A DNA stretch of 64,000 bases, taken from NCBI GenBank assembly GCA_017409575.1, contig JAFQSM010000053.1:1-64000 (forward strand), in the 5' to 3' direction. The notes beneath the pieces are model-generated. The model did not search any database. It saw only the letters and a list, made by a program, of their open reading frames with translations, and was not told the origin of the DNA. The translations under genes and the position numbers were made by a program. This DNA comes from Clostridia bacterium. Lineage in GTDB: Bacteria; Bacillota; Clostridia; Monoglobales; Monoglobaceae. Below are positions 1 to 8,616 of this stretch, one piece after another. Position 1 is the first letter of the stretch, and each line of letters begins with the position of its first letter.

Positions 1-537
1 ATCTCTGTTGAGACCAAATCCATAAAGGCGTCCTGAATTGTCGATAGCCATTGTATAATCCGGACCTGCTACCACTTTTGTGACATTGGACATAATCTTC
101 TGAGGAATTGTAACATCCTCGACAGTGCCTGTTCCAAGCTGACCCTCGTGGTTTCTACCCCAGGTCCAAAGGGTATTGTCTGTTTTAATAACTGCAACAT
201 GATTTTCGCCTATTGCTACCTGAAGGATATCCTGCATAACCTGGGTAGGAGAATTCACCTTTTCAGCAATTGAAAGACATTTGCTGTATGAATTGTCTCC
301 CCACATCCAAAGATTGTTGTCTTCGTCGATGGCTGCCATGGTCATAAATTCTTCATCTCCGCATCCCGAAGCAAAGGAAGTTATGACAACATCCATAAAT
401 TGTGCAGTGTTTTCAATAGATTCTTCTATAGTACTTAATATTACTGAATAATTGTGTTTCGCATAAGCAGGCATTGACAGCAGTGTCAAGGATAAAACAA
501 CCGCCATAAACAGAGCCAAAATTCTATTCTTTAACAT
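1..537 (-). CDS. Secreted RCC1-repeat protein (partial, 3' end outside window)
   Basis: The first 179 codons of a gene that runs off the left edge. The start is an ATG behind a clear AAGGAGG site. A signal peptide is evident: basic start MLKNR, a hydrophobic stretch, then an A-x-A type cleavage site (MPAYA) near residue 26. From about residue 65 the sequence repeats units with the pattern LWMWGDN / LWTWGRN / GQLGTG / VVAGPDYTMAID, the hallmark of RCC1 (regulator of chromosome condensation) beta-propeller blades. In bacteria such secreted propellers usually bind ligands or partners at the surface; the target here is unknown. It lies 82 bp after the second ABC permease on the same strand, where a sugar-binding lipoprotein would often be expected. 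The family call is sure; the role is not. Confidence 0.8.
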   Translation of the reverse strand, partial: MLKNRILALFMAVVLSLTLLSMPAYAKHNYSVILSTIEESIENTAQFMDVVITSFASGCGDEEFMTMAAIDEDNNLWMWGDNSYSKCLSIAEKVNSPTQVMQDILQVAIGENHVAVIKTDNTLWTWGRNHEGQLGTGTVEDVTIPQKIMSNVTKVVAGPDYTMAIDNSGRLYGFGLNRD

Positions 538-580
538 GTTGAACCTCCTTTTTTCAAATCTTTAATTAAAAGGTCTGATT

Positions 581-604
581 GCAGGTGGGGATATCCCCGC
601 CTGC
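581..604 (-). other. GC-rich hairpin between permease and RCC1 gene
   Basis: A near-perfect inverted repeat with arms of 10 bp (one G-T wobble) and a 4-nt ATAT loop sits in the 82-bp gap between the permease stop and the RCC1 start. It is not followed at once by a T-run on the minus strand, so it looks more like an mRNA-stabilising or processing hairpin, or a weak attenuator, than a full terminator. Confidence 0.55.
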
Positions 605-619
605 ATAATATAACCAATA

Positions 620-1498
620 TTAACCCTTAACTGCACCAATCATAGCGCCCTTAGCAAAGTACTTCTGAAGGAACGGATAGATACACATTACGGGGAAGGA
701 TGCAACAACGATGATTGCATACTTAACTGTTTCACTGACAGCCTGGGCCTGGTCAGCCTGTACGCCAGCTTCTTCGCCTGCAGAGCTTTCGATAAGAATT
801 TCACGAAGCATAAGCTGAAGAGGTCTCTTTAACTTGTCGCGAAGGAAAATACTTGCTGCAAACCATTCGTTCCAGTGACCAACAAGGTAGTAAAGAATAA
901 TAACTGCAAGTGTTGCCTTCGAAAGAGGAAGTACCACCTTGAAAAGTATAGTCATATGTCCTGCACCATCAATCTGAGCAGACTCAACCAACGCGTCAGG
1001 AACAGATACAAACGCTGTACGCAAAATGATTGTGTTGTATGTACTTATACCTGAGGTAAGGATTACTGCCCACCATGAATTGTAAAGACCCAAATCCAGA
1101 ATTGTGAAGTAAAGCGGAACAATACCGCCCGAGAAGTACATTGTAAGCATCATAAAGAAGGTAACTACGTTTCTGCCATATGCTTGCTTTCTTGACAGAA
1201 AATATGCAGCAAACGAGGTAAGAATAATGTTTATAACCAAAGTTGTTGCAACTATTATAATTGTATTCATATAACCTCTTAAAATCATAGCATCTTTAAA
1301 CACATACACATACGCATCGAAATTGAAATCAATGGGCCATAGGAGAATACCTATATGTGCAAGCAACTTGTTACCATCACTGAACGAAGCAAATATAACG
1401 TGAAGGATCGGATAGAGTGTAACGAATGTTATCAAAGACATTAGTAAAACATTGAACCAGTTGAATAATTTTGAGCCAAAACTTTCTTTTATTTTCAT
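620..1498 (-). CDS. Carbohydrate ABC transporter permease, LplC/YtcP type
   Basis: A 292-residue inner-membrane permease of the binding-protein-dependent sugar importer class (MalG-like; closest in style to LplC/YtcP). About six hydrophobic segments are visible. The cytoplasmic EAA loop that docks the ATPase is present as ESAQIDGAG...LPLS around residues 185-210. The C-terminus KGAMIGAVKG is typical of the subfamily. It starts 18 bp after the other permease gene and is clearly its partner. These permease pairs usually import oligosaccharides such as rhamnogalacturonan fragments, which fits the neighbouring GH105 gene; the substrate is inferred. Neither the binding protein nor the ATPase is in this window; this class commonly borrows a shared MsmX-like ATPase encoded elsewhere. 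Confidence 0.93.
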   Translation of the reverse strand: MKIKESFGSKLFNWFNVLLMSLITFVTLYPILHVIFASFSDGNKLLAHIGILLWPIDFNFDAYVYVFKDAMILRGYMNTIIIVATTLVINIILTSFAAYFLSRKQAYGRNVVTFFMMLTMYFSGGIVPLYFTILDLGLYNSWWAVILTSGISTYNTIILRTAFVSVPDALVESAQIDGAGHMTILFKVVLPLSKATLAVIILYYLVGHWNEWFAASIFLRDKLKRPLQLMLREILIESSAGEEAGVQADQAQAVSETVKYAIIVVASFPVMCIYPFLQKYFAKGAMIGAVKG

Positions 1499-1516
1499 AA
1501 TAACTTTCTCCTCCTT

Positions 1517-2491
1517 CTACCAAAGACTTGTTTCGGTCAGCATTTTGCTGAGTTTGTTTGTTACGACTATTAAAATGAAGTTTATAACCGAGTTAAAGAA
1601 TCCGATAGCTGTTGAATAACTCCAGCTGAATTCCAGAATACCCTTTCTGTAAACATATGTAGAAATTACATCGGCTGTTTCGTAAATACCGGGGTTGTAA
1701 AGAAGCATTACTTTCTCGAATCCTACGCTGAGAAGTGAACCCATTCTCAAAACAAGCATAATTATAATTGTAGGAACAATTGACGGAAGTGTAACCGCAC
1801 AAAGCTGTTGCCAACGATTTGCGCCATCGATTTTTGCAGCTTCGTAAAGCTGAGGGTCAACAGCTGCAAGAGCTGCAAGATAAATAATTGAGTTCCAACC
1901 AAGCTCCTGCCAGATATCCGATATAACATAAATCGGAACAAAGAGATTAGGCTTTGTAAGCATTGTTACAGGCTCGCCGCCAAACATAGCTACAAACTGG
2001 TTGATAACACCTGTATCCATAGTGAATGATCTTATCATACTACAGATAACGACAATCGAAATAAAGTGAGGCATATACGAGATTGTCTGTACTACTCTAC
2101 CGAAGCGCTTGAAGGGCAATTCATTGAGCAAAAGTGCCATAATAATCGGCGCCGGGAACGAGAATATCAATGTTGTAACACTGATTATCAAAGTGTTCTT
2201 CAAAAGTCTTGTGAAGTAAACATCATTGAAGAAGTTGATGAAGTGTTCAAATCCAATCCATCTGCTTCCCCAGATACCTTTACCCGGAGAATAATCCTGG
2301 AATGCCATTAAAATACCATAGAGGGGTTTGTAATGGAACAATATGTACCATACGATTACCGGCAAAATCATCAGGTAGAGAGTCGGCTCGGTTTTAATTG
2401 CGAAAATCAACCGCGATAAACCGGTCTTTTTCGCTGCAAGCGATCCGCCACTTACTGCACCGCTTTGTTGTTCTTTGTTCTTTCTTTTCAT
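1517..2491 (-). CDS. Carbohydrate ABC transporter permease, LplB/YteP type
   Basis: A 324-residue MalF-like permease of the LplB/YteP subfamily. The EAA loop is EAAKIDGANRWQ...LPSI, near residue 220. About six membrane spans follow a basic N-terminal tail rich in K and R. I chose the ATG at 2491 (MKRKNKEQ) because AGAAAGGAAG lies just upstream; the longer frame from 2548 has no ribosome binding site. It is the first gene of a two-permease operon transcribed from the operator-linked promoter at 2667-2729. With its partner it should form the channel of an oligosaccharide importer; the specificity (probably pectin-derived sugars) is inferred from neighbours. Confidence 0.92.
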   Translation of the reverse strand: MKRKNKEQQSGAVSGGSLAAKKTGLSRLIFAIKTEPTLYLMILPVIVWYILFHYKPLYGILMAFQDYSPGKGIWGSRWIGFEHFINFFNDVYFTRLLKNTLIISVTTLIFSFPAPIIMALLLNELPFKRFGRVVQTISYMPHFISIVVICSMIRSFTMDTGVINQFVAMFGGEPVTMLTKPNLFVPIYVISDIWQELGWNSIIYLAALAAVDPQLYEAAKIDGANRWQQLCAVTLPSIVPTIIIMLVLRMGSLLSVGFEKVMLLYNPGIYETADVISTYVYRKGILEFSWSYSTAIGFFNSVINFILIVVTNKLSKMLTETSLW

Positions 2492-2666
2492 ACGAACTTC
2501 CTTTCTTTTATGTCTTTGCTTAAATTGGGCAGTTTCAAAAAACTGCATTATTTTTTGGTTTTTTGACGATCACAGACGAGTTGTCGTGCGAAATCACGCT
2601 GTTTTGTGCAACATTTTTTGTCACATTGTCTATTTTATATCAACAAAACATAATTTCCATAGTTAT

Positions 2667-2729
2667 ACTCTATCACTTTTTCACAAAAAATGCAAGTGAC
2701 AATTTTTGATTATGTGACATTTTTTGCAA
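2667..2729 (-). promoter_or_regulatory. AraC-type operator abutting the ABC permease promoter
   Basis: Read on the minus strand, two A-rich half-sites ending in TGTCA lie in tandem with an 18-bp period (2696-2729). The second half-site ends in GTCAC directly against a poor -35 hexamer TTGCAT (2690-2695). After a 17-bp spacer comes a poor -10, TAGAGT (2667-2672). A TATAAC lies a few bases further on, but its spacing to the -35 is too long. The same layout recurs at 5020-5081 and 8521-8582. Weak core elements with an adjacent direct repeat are typical of an AraC-family activated promoter. It would drive the permease genes and possibly the RCC1 gene. Confidence 0.7.
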
Positions 2730-2769
2730 CTTTTTTGTTCTTGTTGCTCAAAAAACCCGTTTCTATGCC

Positions 2770-4923
2770 TTATTCGGATATACCGTCAAGCATAAGAGAT
2801 GTTTCGGCGCCTGCCAGAAGAATGATTCCCACACCGTGAGTGTCATTTATTACAGGGCGAAGCTCTCTTGCATAATAGTCTGTCGAGAAGCCAAAGCCCG
2901 AACCGATGCACACACCATATACATTACCTTTAATATCCACGCATCTTGTGCGAAGTGCCTCCCAACCTCGTGAAGCCGAAACGGTCATACGTTTTTTAAG
3001 CTCACCATTTACCCAACCAAAGCGTACTGCACGGGCAAAAGCATAAACTATCATAGCAGTACCCGAAGATTCCTCAAAGCTTTCGGGAACATCAAGCACC
3101 TGATGCCACATTCCGTTTTCGTCCTGAAGATCAAGATATCCTTCAGAAAGTATATTGAAGAAATCCATAACCTCTGCGCGTCTTGGATGGTCAACAGGCA
3201 TATGTTCAAGAACTTCTGAAAGTGTGAATATACACCAACCGTTTCCTCTGCTCCACGGAACATTGCAAAGTTGCTTGCGTGTTACCGAATATACGTGACC
3301 AAGATATTTTTTGTCTTCCATATATAAATAATGTTTAAATCCGGCAATCTGATTTGCAATTTCGTCCATTATAGTTTCGTTGCCTGTCATTTTGTAGTAT
3401 CTTGAAAGGAACGGCAAACTCATATACATATCATCAGCCCAGATGGTCTCATGTTCTTCCACGCGGTAGAAGTTTCCTTCGGAAGTTATTCCAATTTCAG
3501 TATCCGGGTTTCCGCTCATAACATCTTTGAGGGCATGTGCAACCCGTCTTACATTTTCGTTTTCGCTATTTGCTGCAAGTGCTGCAGAACCCATTGAGCC
3601 ACAAGAGTCAAGATCCAACGGATCGCTAAGACTATCAAGAATCAAAGTGTGACCGTAATTTTTGCGATCCCAGAGAACATATTCGTGAAAATCTGCACAA
3701 AGAGCCACATGACCTTTAACATATTCAGACATAGCATCGTTTTTGAGATACTTGCCTGTTTTGTAAATTCCAAAAAGTGTAACACCAACCGGATAGATCC
3801 ATTTTCCGAACAGCGATTCTGTGTCGCAAGGTCTGAGCATCATATCAGGAGCATCAAGATGCCAGTAGTCCTTGCCCGAAGTTGTATCCATAAGGCGACC
3901 CAAATTATCAAAGTCAGCAATATCCTTGTCTGTTATTTCTGCAAATCCGCCGGCATAAATCCAGTCGTAGTTTGAAAGTGCACACAGGCTTTCAAAACTA
4001 TTGGAGCAATCAATCTTTGCACCCCAAGCTGAATTACCGTTTTTCTGTGTCAGAACCAAAACATTGTGGTCACCGCCTGCAAGATCAACGCTGAATGAAA
4101 ACTTGCCTTTTTTATTCTGAGAATAAACCTCTTTTCCATCTATGTACAATTTAAATGGAGAAAAAGCCTCACCACTGAATTTGGGTGCATCCTCACCTAT
4201 TATTACATGAATCCTGCTTTTTGCCACAAACCAATCGTTCTGCTTTGCGTCCTTGAATATACGTGAGAAAGGTGTTCCGTCATTTGACTCCCATTTGTTT
4301 TTGGGGAACCATTCAAGCGAATGTTCGGATGAGTCTATTTCATAATGAGGGAATTTGCCTTCGGTAAATCTGTGATCCTTAGGGCAAAGCTCTGAATAAA
4401 CAAAACCAAACTGCTGTTCATAATCACTGAAAGGCGAGTATGTATCAGGTGCATAGCTGAGCAAAAATCCAAAACCAAGATGTGTTTTTTCACAACGGAT
4501 AACAACATCGTTCCAGCCCTGCTCAAGATCAAAAAAGAAAAGTATTCGGTCCAGGCTGAGCTCTTCGTTTGACGTTGTGCGTCTTATAAGTTTGCCATTT
4601 ATATAAACTTCGCATTTGCAAGTTGCATTAAGACCACGAAGCTGTTTTTCTCCCTCTTTACTGTAAACCTTTGTATATGCATAAGCAACCTGTCCGCATT
4701 CTGCCTCTGGATATATCTTTGCAAAATCTACATCGTGCTGATCGGCACGCATATACTTTCTTTTGGGGATGCAACCGAATTCTTTTTTGCTGTAAGCAAC
4801 AAAGCCATAAGGAGCCGCCGGATTTTCGCCAATAAAGCGATTTGCTATTGCAGTAAGAGTCGCATTTGTGTCATAATAATTTTTTGCACTTAGATTTGCC
4901 TCAAAATACGGTAAGTTTTTCAT
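2770..4923 (-). CDS. GH105/GH88-type unsaturated glucuronyl (rhamnogalacturonyl) hydrolase with N-terminal extension
   Basis: A 717-residue protein without a signal peptide, so probably cytoplasmic. The C-terminal half (about residues 370-715) is an alpha/alpha-barrel of the GH88/GH105 class. Diagnostic segments are WADDMYMSLPF (the catalytic Asp of the YteR/YesR family lies in W-x-D-D), NVPWSRGNGW and SSGTAMIVYAFARA. The N-terminal half looks beta-rich, possibly a carbohydrate-binding or jelly-roll domain, and is not assigned with certainty. The family removes the unsaturated uronic acid left at the non-reducing end by polysaccharide lyases, as in rhamnogalacturonan degradation. An AGGAGGCAC site supports the start. 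It has its own operator-linked promoter, divergent from the AraC regulator gene. Substrate identity is inferred. Confidence 0.85.
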   Translation of the reverse strand: MKNLPYFEANLSAKNYYDTNATLTAIANRFIGENPAAPYGFVAYSKKEFGCIPKRKYMRADQHDVDFAKIYPEAECGQVAYAYTKVYSKEGEKQLRGLNATCKCEVYINGKLIRRTTSNEELSLDRILFFFDLEQGWNDVVIRCEKTHLGFGFLLSYAPDTYSPFSDYEQQFGFVYSELCPKDHRFTEGKFPHYEIDSSEHSLEWFPKNKWESNDGTPFSRIFKDAKQNDWFVAKSRIHVIIGEDAPKFSGEAFSPFKLYIDGKEVYSQNKKGKFSFSVDLAGGDHNVLVLTQKNGNSAWGAKIDCSNSFESLCALSNYDWIYAGGFAEITDKDIADFDNLGRLMDTTSGKDYWHLDAPDMMLRPCDTESLFGKWIYPVGVTLFGIYKTGKYLKNDAMSEYVKGHVALCADFHEYVLWDRKNYGHTLILDSLSDPLDLDSCGSMGSAALAANSENENVRRVAHALKDVMSGNPDTEIGITSEGNFYRVEEHETIWADDMYMSLPFLSRYYKMTGNETIMDEIANQIAGFKHYLYMEDKKYLGHVYSVTRKQLCNVPWSRGNGWCIFTLSEVLEHMPVDHPRRAEVMDFFNILSEGYLDLQDENGMWHQVLDVPESFEESSGTAMIVYAFARAVRFGWVNGELKKRMTVSASRGWEALRTRCVDIKGNVYGVCIGSGFGFSTDYYARELRPVINDTHGVGIILLAGAETSLMLDGISE

Positions 4924-5019
4924 ATTGTGCCTCCTGATTTATAGTTTTATTATAAGTAATTTTTGTTATTTTTTTGTGGCAAAGTACACTTTGCCCCCTA
5001 TTACATAATTATATTTAAC

Positions 5020-5081
5020 ATAATAGCATTTATTTATATATTTTTCAAGTGACAATTTTTCAAATATGACATTTTTTGCAA
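5020..5081 (-). promoter_or_regulatory. AraC-type operator abutting the GH105 promoter
   Basis: On the minus strand, two half-sites of the type AAAAAATGTCA / AAAAATTGTCAC repeat in tandem with a 17-bp period (5049-5081). They end directly at the -35 hexamer TTGAAA (5043-5048), followed by a 17-bp spacer and -10 TATTAT (5020-5025). The site lies between the GH105 gene and the divergently transcribed AraC-type regulator, so it may also influence the regulator's own promoter at 5140-5168. Confidence 0.75.
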
Positions 5082-5139
5082 AAATTTTTTTGGCGCAACT
5101 AAAAAAGCTTGATTTTTTCGCTTTTATTTGATTTTTTCC

Positions 5140-5168
5140 TTGACTTTGCCCGATTACAAATATATAAT
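5140..5168 (+). promoter_or_regulatory. Promoter of the AraC-type regulator gene
   Basis: TTGACT (5140-5145), a 17-bp spacer, and TATAAT (5163-5168): a near-consensus vegetative promoter. It lies about 40 bp before the regulator's start codon at 5208. Its quality suggests constitutive expression of the regulator, in contrast to the weak core elements of the three operator-linked promoters. Confidence 0.8.
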
Positions 5169-5207
5169 GTTTATTTGTTTGAACTGTATCTAAATGGAGA
5201 GATTGTT

Positions 5208-7520
5208 ATGCGAAACAGGTTCTTTAGCAAAATTCATAATCTTAAAAACAGTATCAAGGTATTGTGGGCAACATTTTATGCGTGTACCATGATACTTCCT
5301 TTTGTCGCAAATTCGATTTTTTATACCAATTTCCAAAACGAATTGCTTAGCGAAATCGAAAGCAACAATCGTCTTATGCTTGCCGGAATTTCAGAAAATA
5401 TAAATAACCAGTTTATACTTGCCGATGAGCTTTCAAACCAGCTTTACATAAACGGTCCTCTTGCACAGCTTTCGACTTTAAGCGAAGTCTCTTCACCTGG
5501 CAACAAATTTGCAATACGCAATGCGATTTCCCAGCTTGGAACCGTTTTTTCTTCACTAAACAACAATCACGATTTTCTAATTTATCTTCCATATTCAGAT
5601 GCAATTCTGACAATGAATCTTGCTGCGGATTCACGCACTTATTTCAGCAGTCGGCTGAGTGATTCGGGCCTTGTTTTTGAAGACTGGAAAAAGACTTTTT
5701 TAGACAACCCCAGCCATTTTTTTGTGTCTCAAAGCAGCGAGGGTCCCTCGCTTTACTACGCTTCCCCCTTTACATATCCGTCAGGTGGCAAAGTTAAGGT
5801 ATTTATCTGTCTGAACACTTCCGAACTTTTTGGCAACTATCGCTCTCTTTACGCAAACGATGAAGGGCGTTTGTTTGTAACAACCCCGTCGGGAAGTTCT
5901 ATGCTTTCTCAGGGCAGTCTTGATATTGACGAGTCCTTGATTGATTTTTCTTCTCTCAGAACAGTCAATAACAGCCAGCAACTTAAAATTGACGGTAAAA
6001 AATATATTATGATGGGATTTAAGGATTCTGACAGTCCGTTTTCGCTTTTTTACCTTCTCCCCCGCAGTGCTTATTTCCAAAAGCTGACGGTCTTGCACAT
6101 CAATTTGCTTACCATAAACTTGATTTCTCTTGCAATAGGTATAATTTTAATTGTTTCTTTTATGCGTGTCACTTACAAACCAATCAATGACATTATCAGA
6201 CTTTTTGGCACCAAGAGAAAGGATGTTGATGAATTTAAGTATATCCATAGCAACATCAAATCAGGTTTTGAAGTGCAGACCCGTATGCAACGCCTTATTT
6301 CAAAGCAGAAAGCATTGGTGCGCGAATACATCGCAATGCGCCTTTTGCACGGCCAGTTCAGCGATTACGATCACTCCACGCTTTTTAAAGAGTTGGGAAT
6401 TTCACCTGTTTCGGAACATTTTATGGTCATCAACATACATATTCCCACCGAATTTGCCGCAGGAAATTCACGTTTTGAAAGCAGCAGTTCAACGCTTGAC
6501 GAAAGCAGTATTTCGTCCGTATTTACCGAACTGATTGTAAATACACTTTCGGACCTTGGATCACCTCATGTTTCAGTTGACCTTTATGACAACCTGGTAT
6601 TTATCGTCAATTTCAAAGACGAAGACGACTACAATCAGCTTAAGTCCCGTATGCAGGAAGCATATGAGTTTATGCACGAAAACGATGTCCCTGATGTACT
6701 GATTATACTTAGTAACCCCCATGACACATTGTATGGCGTTGAAACCTGTTATGCCGAGGTCAGCAACGCTCTCAGTTTTGCTCTTGATGAGGGACAAAGC
6801 GGTGTTATCGAAGTCAATAAAAATGAGGACAAAACTTCTCAGTACTACTACTTCCCTCTTGAAATTGAGCAAAAGCTTATAAACTATATATGCTCCGGGG
6901 CAAAGGATTCGGCCGTTTCGCTTTTGGAAAGTATTTTTGAAGAAAACTTTACAAAAAATCAAATTTCGCCCGAGCTTGCAAACTGCTTAATATACAACAT
7001 TACCGGAACTATAATAAAGGCTATGGAAACTTTCTCGGATAAGAGCAGATTTTCACAGCACACAGCGCAAAACCCGGTATTTTTGATTTCAAAATGCAAA
7101 ACTGTTGCCGAAAAGCGCGAATCCTTAATTACACTTGTTCAGCTTTGCTGTGAAAGTATTTCAAACAAAGAAACCGACTTGACCACTCAGGAACTAATGT
7201 TCAAAATAAAGGAATATATCAAAGAAAACTTTGCAGACCCCAACCTTAATGTTACTTCTTTGTCGGATGAATTTGGCATTCTGCCCTCCACATTATCACG
7301 AAACTTCAAAAAATACACACAGATTGGTTTGCTTGAATATATCAATCAGTATCGTATAAAAAAAGCTGCCAAATTACTTTCTGAAACCGATATGGATATA
7401 CTGCTTGTTTACCGCAAAGTAGGATACAGCAATTACCGTACATTCGCACGAGTTTTTCTCAAATTTTACGGAATGTCTGCTCAGGAATACAGAAAGTTCA
7501 ACGAAGAAAACAACAACTAA
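5208..7520 (+). CDS. Membrane-anchored AraC-family transcriptional regulator (YesN/YtdP type)
   Basis: A 770-residue regulator. The ATG at 5208 (MRNRFFSK) is chosen because GGAGAGATT precedes it; the upstream frame lacks a site. A first membrane segment lies near residues 20-40 and a second near residue 300 (NLLTINLISLAIGIILIVSF). They flank an extracellular sensor domain of about 250 residues, resembling Cache-type sensors. A linker follows the second span, and the C-terminal 100 residues hold two helix-turn-helix motifs of the HTH_18 class (VTSLSDEFGILPSTLSRNFK and DILLVYRKVGYSNYRTFARVF). Proteins of this design sense oligosaccharides outside the cell and activate adjacent sugar operons. 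Three tandem-repeat operators nearby are the likely targets. It ends in a bidirectional terminator. Confidence 0.9.
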   Translation: MRNRFFSKIHNLKNSIKVLWATFYACTMILPFVANSIFYTNFQNELLSEIESNNRLMLAGISENINNQFILADELSNQLYINGPLAQLSTLSEVSSPGNKFAIRNAISQLGTVFSSLNNNHDFLIYLPYSDAILTMNLAADSRTYFSSRLSDSGLVFEDWKKTFLDNPSHFFVSQSSEGPSLYYASPFTYPSGGKVKVFICLNTSELFGNYRSLYANDEGRLFVTTPSGSSMLSQGSLDIDESLIDFSSLRTVNNSQQLKIDGKKYIMMGFKDSDSPFSLFYLLPRSAYFQKLTVLHINLLTINLISLAIGIILIVSFMRVTYKPINDIIRLFGTKRKDVDEFKYIHSNIKSGFEVQTRMQRLISKQKALVREYIAMRLLHGQFSDYDHSTLFKELGISPVSEHFMVINIHIPTEFAAGNSRFESSSSTLDESSISSVFTELIVNTLSDLGSPHVSVDLYDNLVFIVNFKDEDDYNQLKSRMQEAYEFMHENDVPDVLIILSNPHDTLYGVETCYAEVSNALSFALDEGQSGVIEVNKNEDKTSQYYYFPLEIEQKLINYICSGAKDSAVSLLESIFEENFTKNQISPELANCLIYNITGTIIKAMETFSDKSRFSQHTAQNPVFLISKCKTVAEKRESLITLVQLCCESISNKETDLTTQELMFKIKEYIKENFADPNLNVTSLSDEFGILPSTLSRNFKKYTQIGLLEYINQYRIKKAAKLLSETDMDILLVYRKVGYSNYRTFARVFLKFYGMSAQEYRKFNEENNN

Positions 7521-7558
7521 AAAAATCCGTCTTGAGACTATACTCAAGACGGATTTTT
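7521..7558. terminator. Bidirectional intrinsic terminator
   Basis: Perfect 11-bp stem (ATCCGTCTTGA with its complement) closing a loop of about 8 nt, with A-run on one side and T-run on the other. It lies between the convergent AraC-type regulator and the esterase pseudogene and can serve both. Confidence 0.9.
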
Positions 7559-7563
7559 AGTTA

Positions 7564-8410
7564 TTATTCAAACGGTCTTATTTCAAAAATGTCAATCAGC
7601 CACTCAACCGACTGACCAAGCCAATCGAACTTACGGCGGAACTTAGGCACTGCCCATATTGTGGGATCCGAAACCAGAGAAAGTCCATGCGCTCCGTGCG
7701 GATAGATATGGGCTTCAGACGGAATTTTGTATTTTGAGAGCGCCTGTGCATAAAGAAGTGTATTTTCAACAGGTACTCCGTTATCCTCATATGTATGCCA
7801 CAAGAACGCAAGTGCAGTTTTCTCATTAACCTGTTTTTTAAGCGAAAGACGTTCCATAAGTTCATCGCTTGCATCTTCGCCCAGAAGTGCTGCAAAAGAC
7901 CCCGGTTCGCGGAACTCGCCCGAAGTAATTACCGGATACGAAAGTATGGTGGCATCTGGTTTATGAAGACCTTCTTCTATCTCTTCTTCCGTAAATATTT
8001 GTGGGTTATTCCAAAGTGTCGAAATTGATGCCGCAAGGTGTCCTACTGCACTAAAACCAAGGATTGCAATTTGTTGGGGTTTACATTCCACTCCTTGGCA
8101 TTTTGTCTGACTGTCTTTATCGCTGCCGCTGCATCAAGAATCGGAGCAGGATATCGATGCGGTGCAACGCTGTAATCAAGCACAAAACTATGAAAACCCG
8201 CAGCATTGTATCCAACGGCAATGTTCTCACCCTCGCGGGGCGAACAATACTTGTAACCGCCACCCGGAAACACAATAACTGCCGGTCTTGGCACATTGGT
8301 TTCAAGATTGTCAAGAATATATGTTTTGAGTGTCGGCATAAACCCATATTGTGATGGCTCTTTTTTAATTTATTATCTGATGCTGCATTGCTTTCTTCAT
8401 TTCGCTTCAT
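7564..8410 (-). pseudogene. Alpha/beta-hydrolase (acetyl-xylan esterase-like), frameshifted
   Basis: Read on the minus strand from an ATG at 8410 with GAAGG upstream, the frame (MKRNEESN...) runs into an A6 run near 8370 and must shift to continue as EPSQYGFMPTLKTYIL. A second shift is needed at 'AACAAATTG' near 8070. Adding one A at each run restores a continuous alpha/beta-hydrolase of about 280 residues. Family landmarks are VFPGGGY (oxyanion region), GFSAVGH (nucleophile elbow), a catalytic Asp in YEDNGVP and His in PHGAHG. The elbow normally reads GFSAGGH; the Gly-to-Val change suggests relaxed selection. Relatives deacetylate xylan or pectin fragments. Both shifts are single-A losses in homopolymers, so base-calling error is possible, though a relict and another broken gene lie nearby. 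Confidence 0.8.
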
Positions 8411-8431
8411 AACCTTCAGGTCTTTTTCTGA

Positions 8432-8460
8432 ATTGTATTATTTTTATTTAAATTTGTCAA
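8432..8460 (-). promoter_or_regulatory. Promoter of the esterase pseudogene
   Basis: On the minus strand: TTGACA (8455-8460), 17-bp spacer, TACAAT (8432-8437), about 20 bp before the ATG at 8410. It is a strong vegetative promoter with no operator-type repeat next to its -35. The esterase therefore appears not to be under the same direct control as the three AraC-type promoters. Confidence 0.75.
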
Positions 8461-8520
8461 GTATACCATTAATCAAAACGCCCAAAAAATTCCCATTTTT
8501 ACTACTTTTTTTTAAGCTTA

Positions 8521-8582
8521 TGCACAAATTGTCACATCCGCAAAAAATGTCACTTTACAAACCCTGAAAGTTATGGTAAGCT
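8521..8582 (+). promoter_or_regulatory. AraC-type operator and promoter of the GH20-like/GH28-like operon
   Basis: On the plus strand, half-sites CAAATTGTCA and AAAAAATGTCAC repeat in tandem with an 18-bp period (8521-8553). They abut a -35 of TTTACA (8554-8559), then a 17-bp spacer and a poor -10, TAAGCT (8577-8582). Orientation and geometry match the sites at 2667-2729 and 5020-5081. Transcription would pass through the relict at 8617-8973 before reaching the intact gene at 9030, giving an unusually long untranslated leader of about 440 nt. Confidence 0.65.
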
Positions 8583-8616
8583 GTATGCGTAAAACCAATT
8601 TTTTAGGTGACAAACT

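Noticed and set aside
8064-8410. Short overlapping open frames on both strands near 8064-8410
   Set aside because: They are shadows of the frameshifted esterase; one only reflects the frame change in the A-run near 8370.
2696-8553. The TGTCA-containing repeats as a CRISPR or dispersed mobile repeat
   Set aside because: Only three pairs, each fixed next to a -35 hexamer and oriented with transcription; they fit operators, not spacer-repeat arrays.
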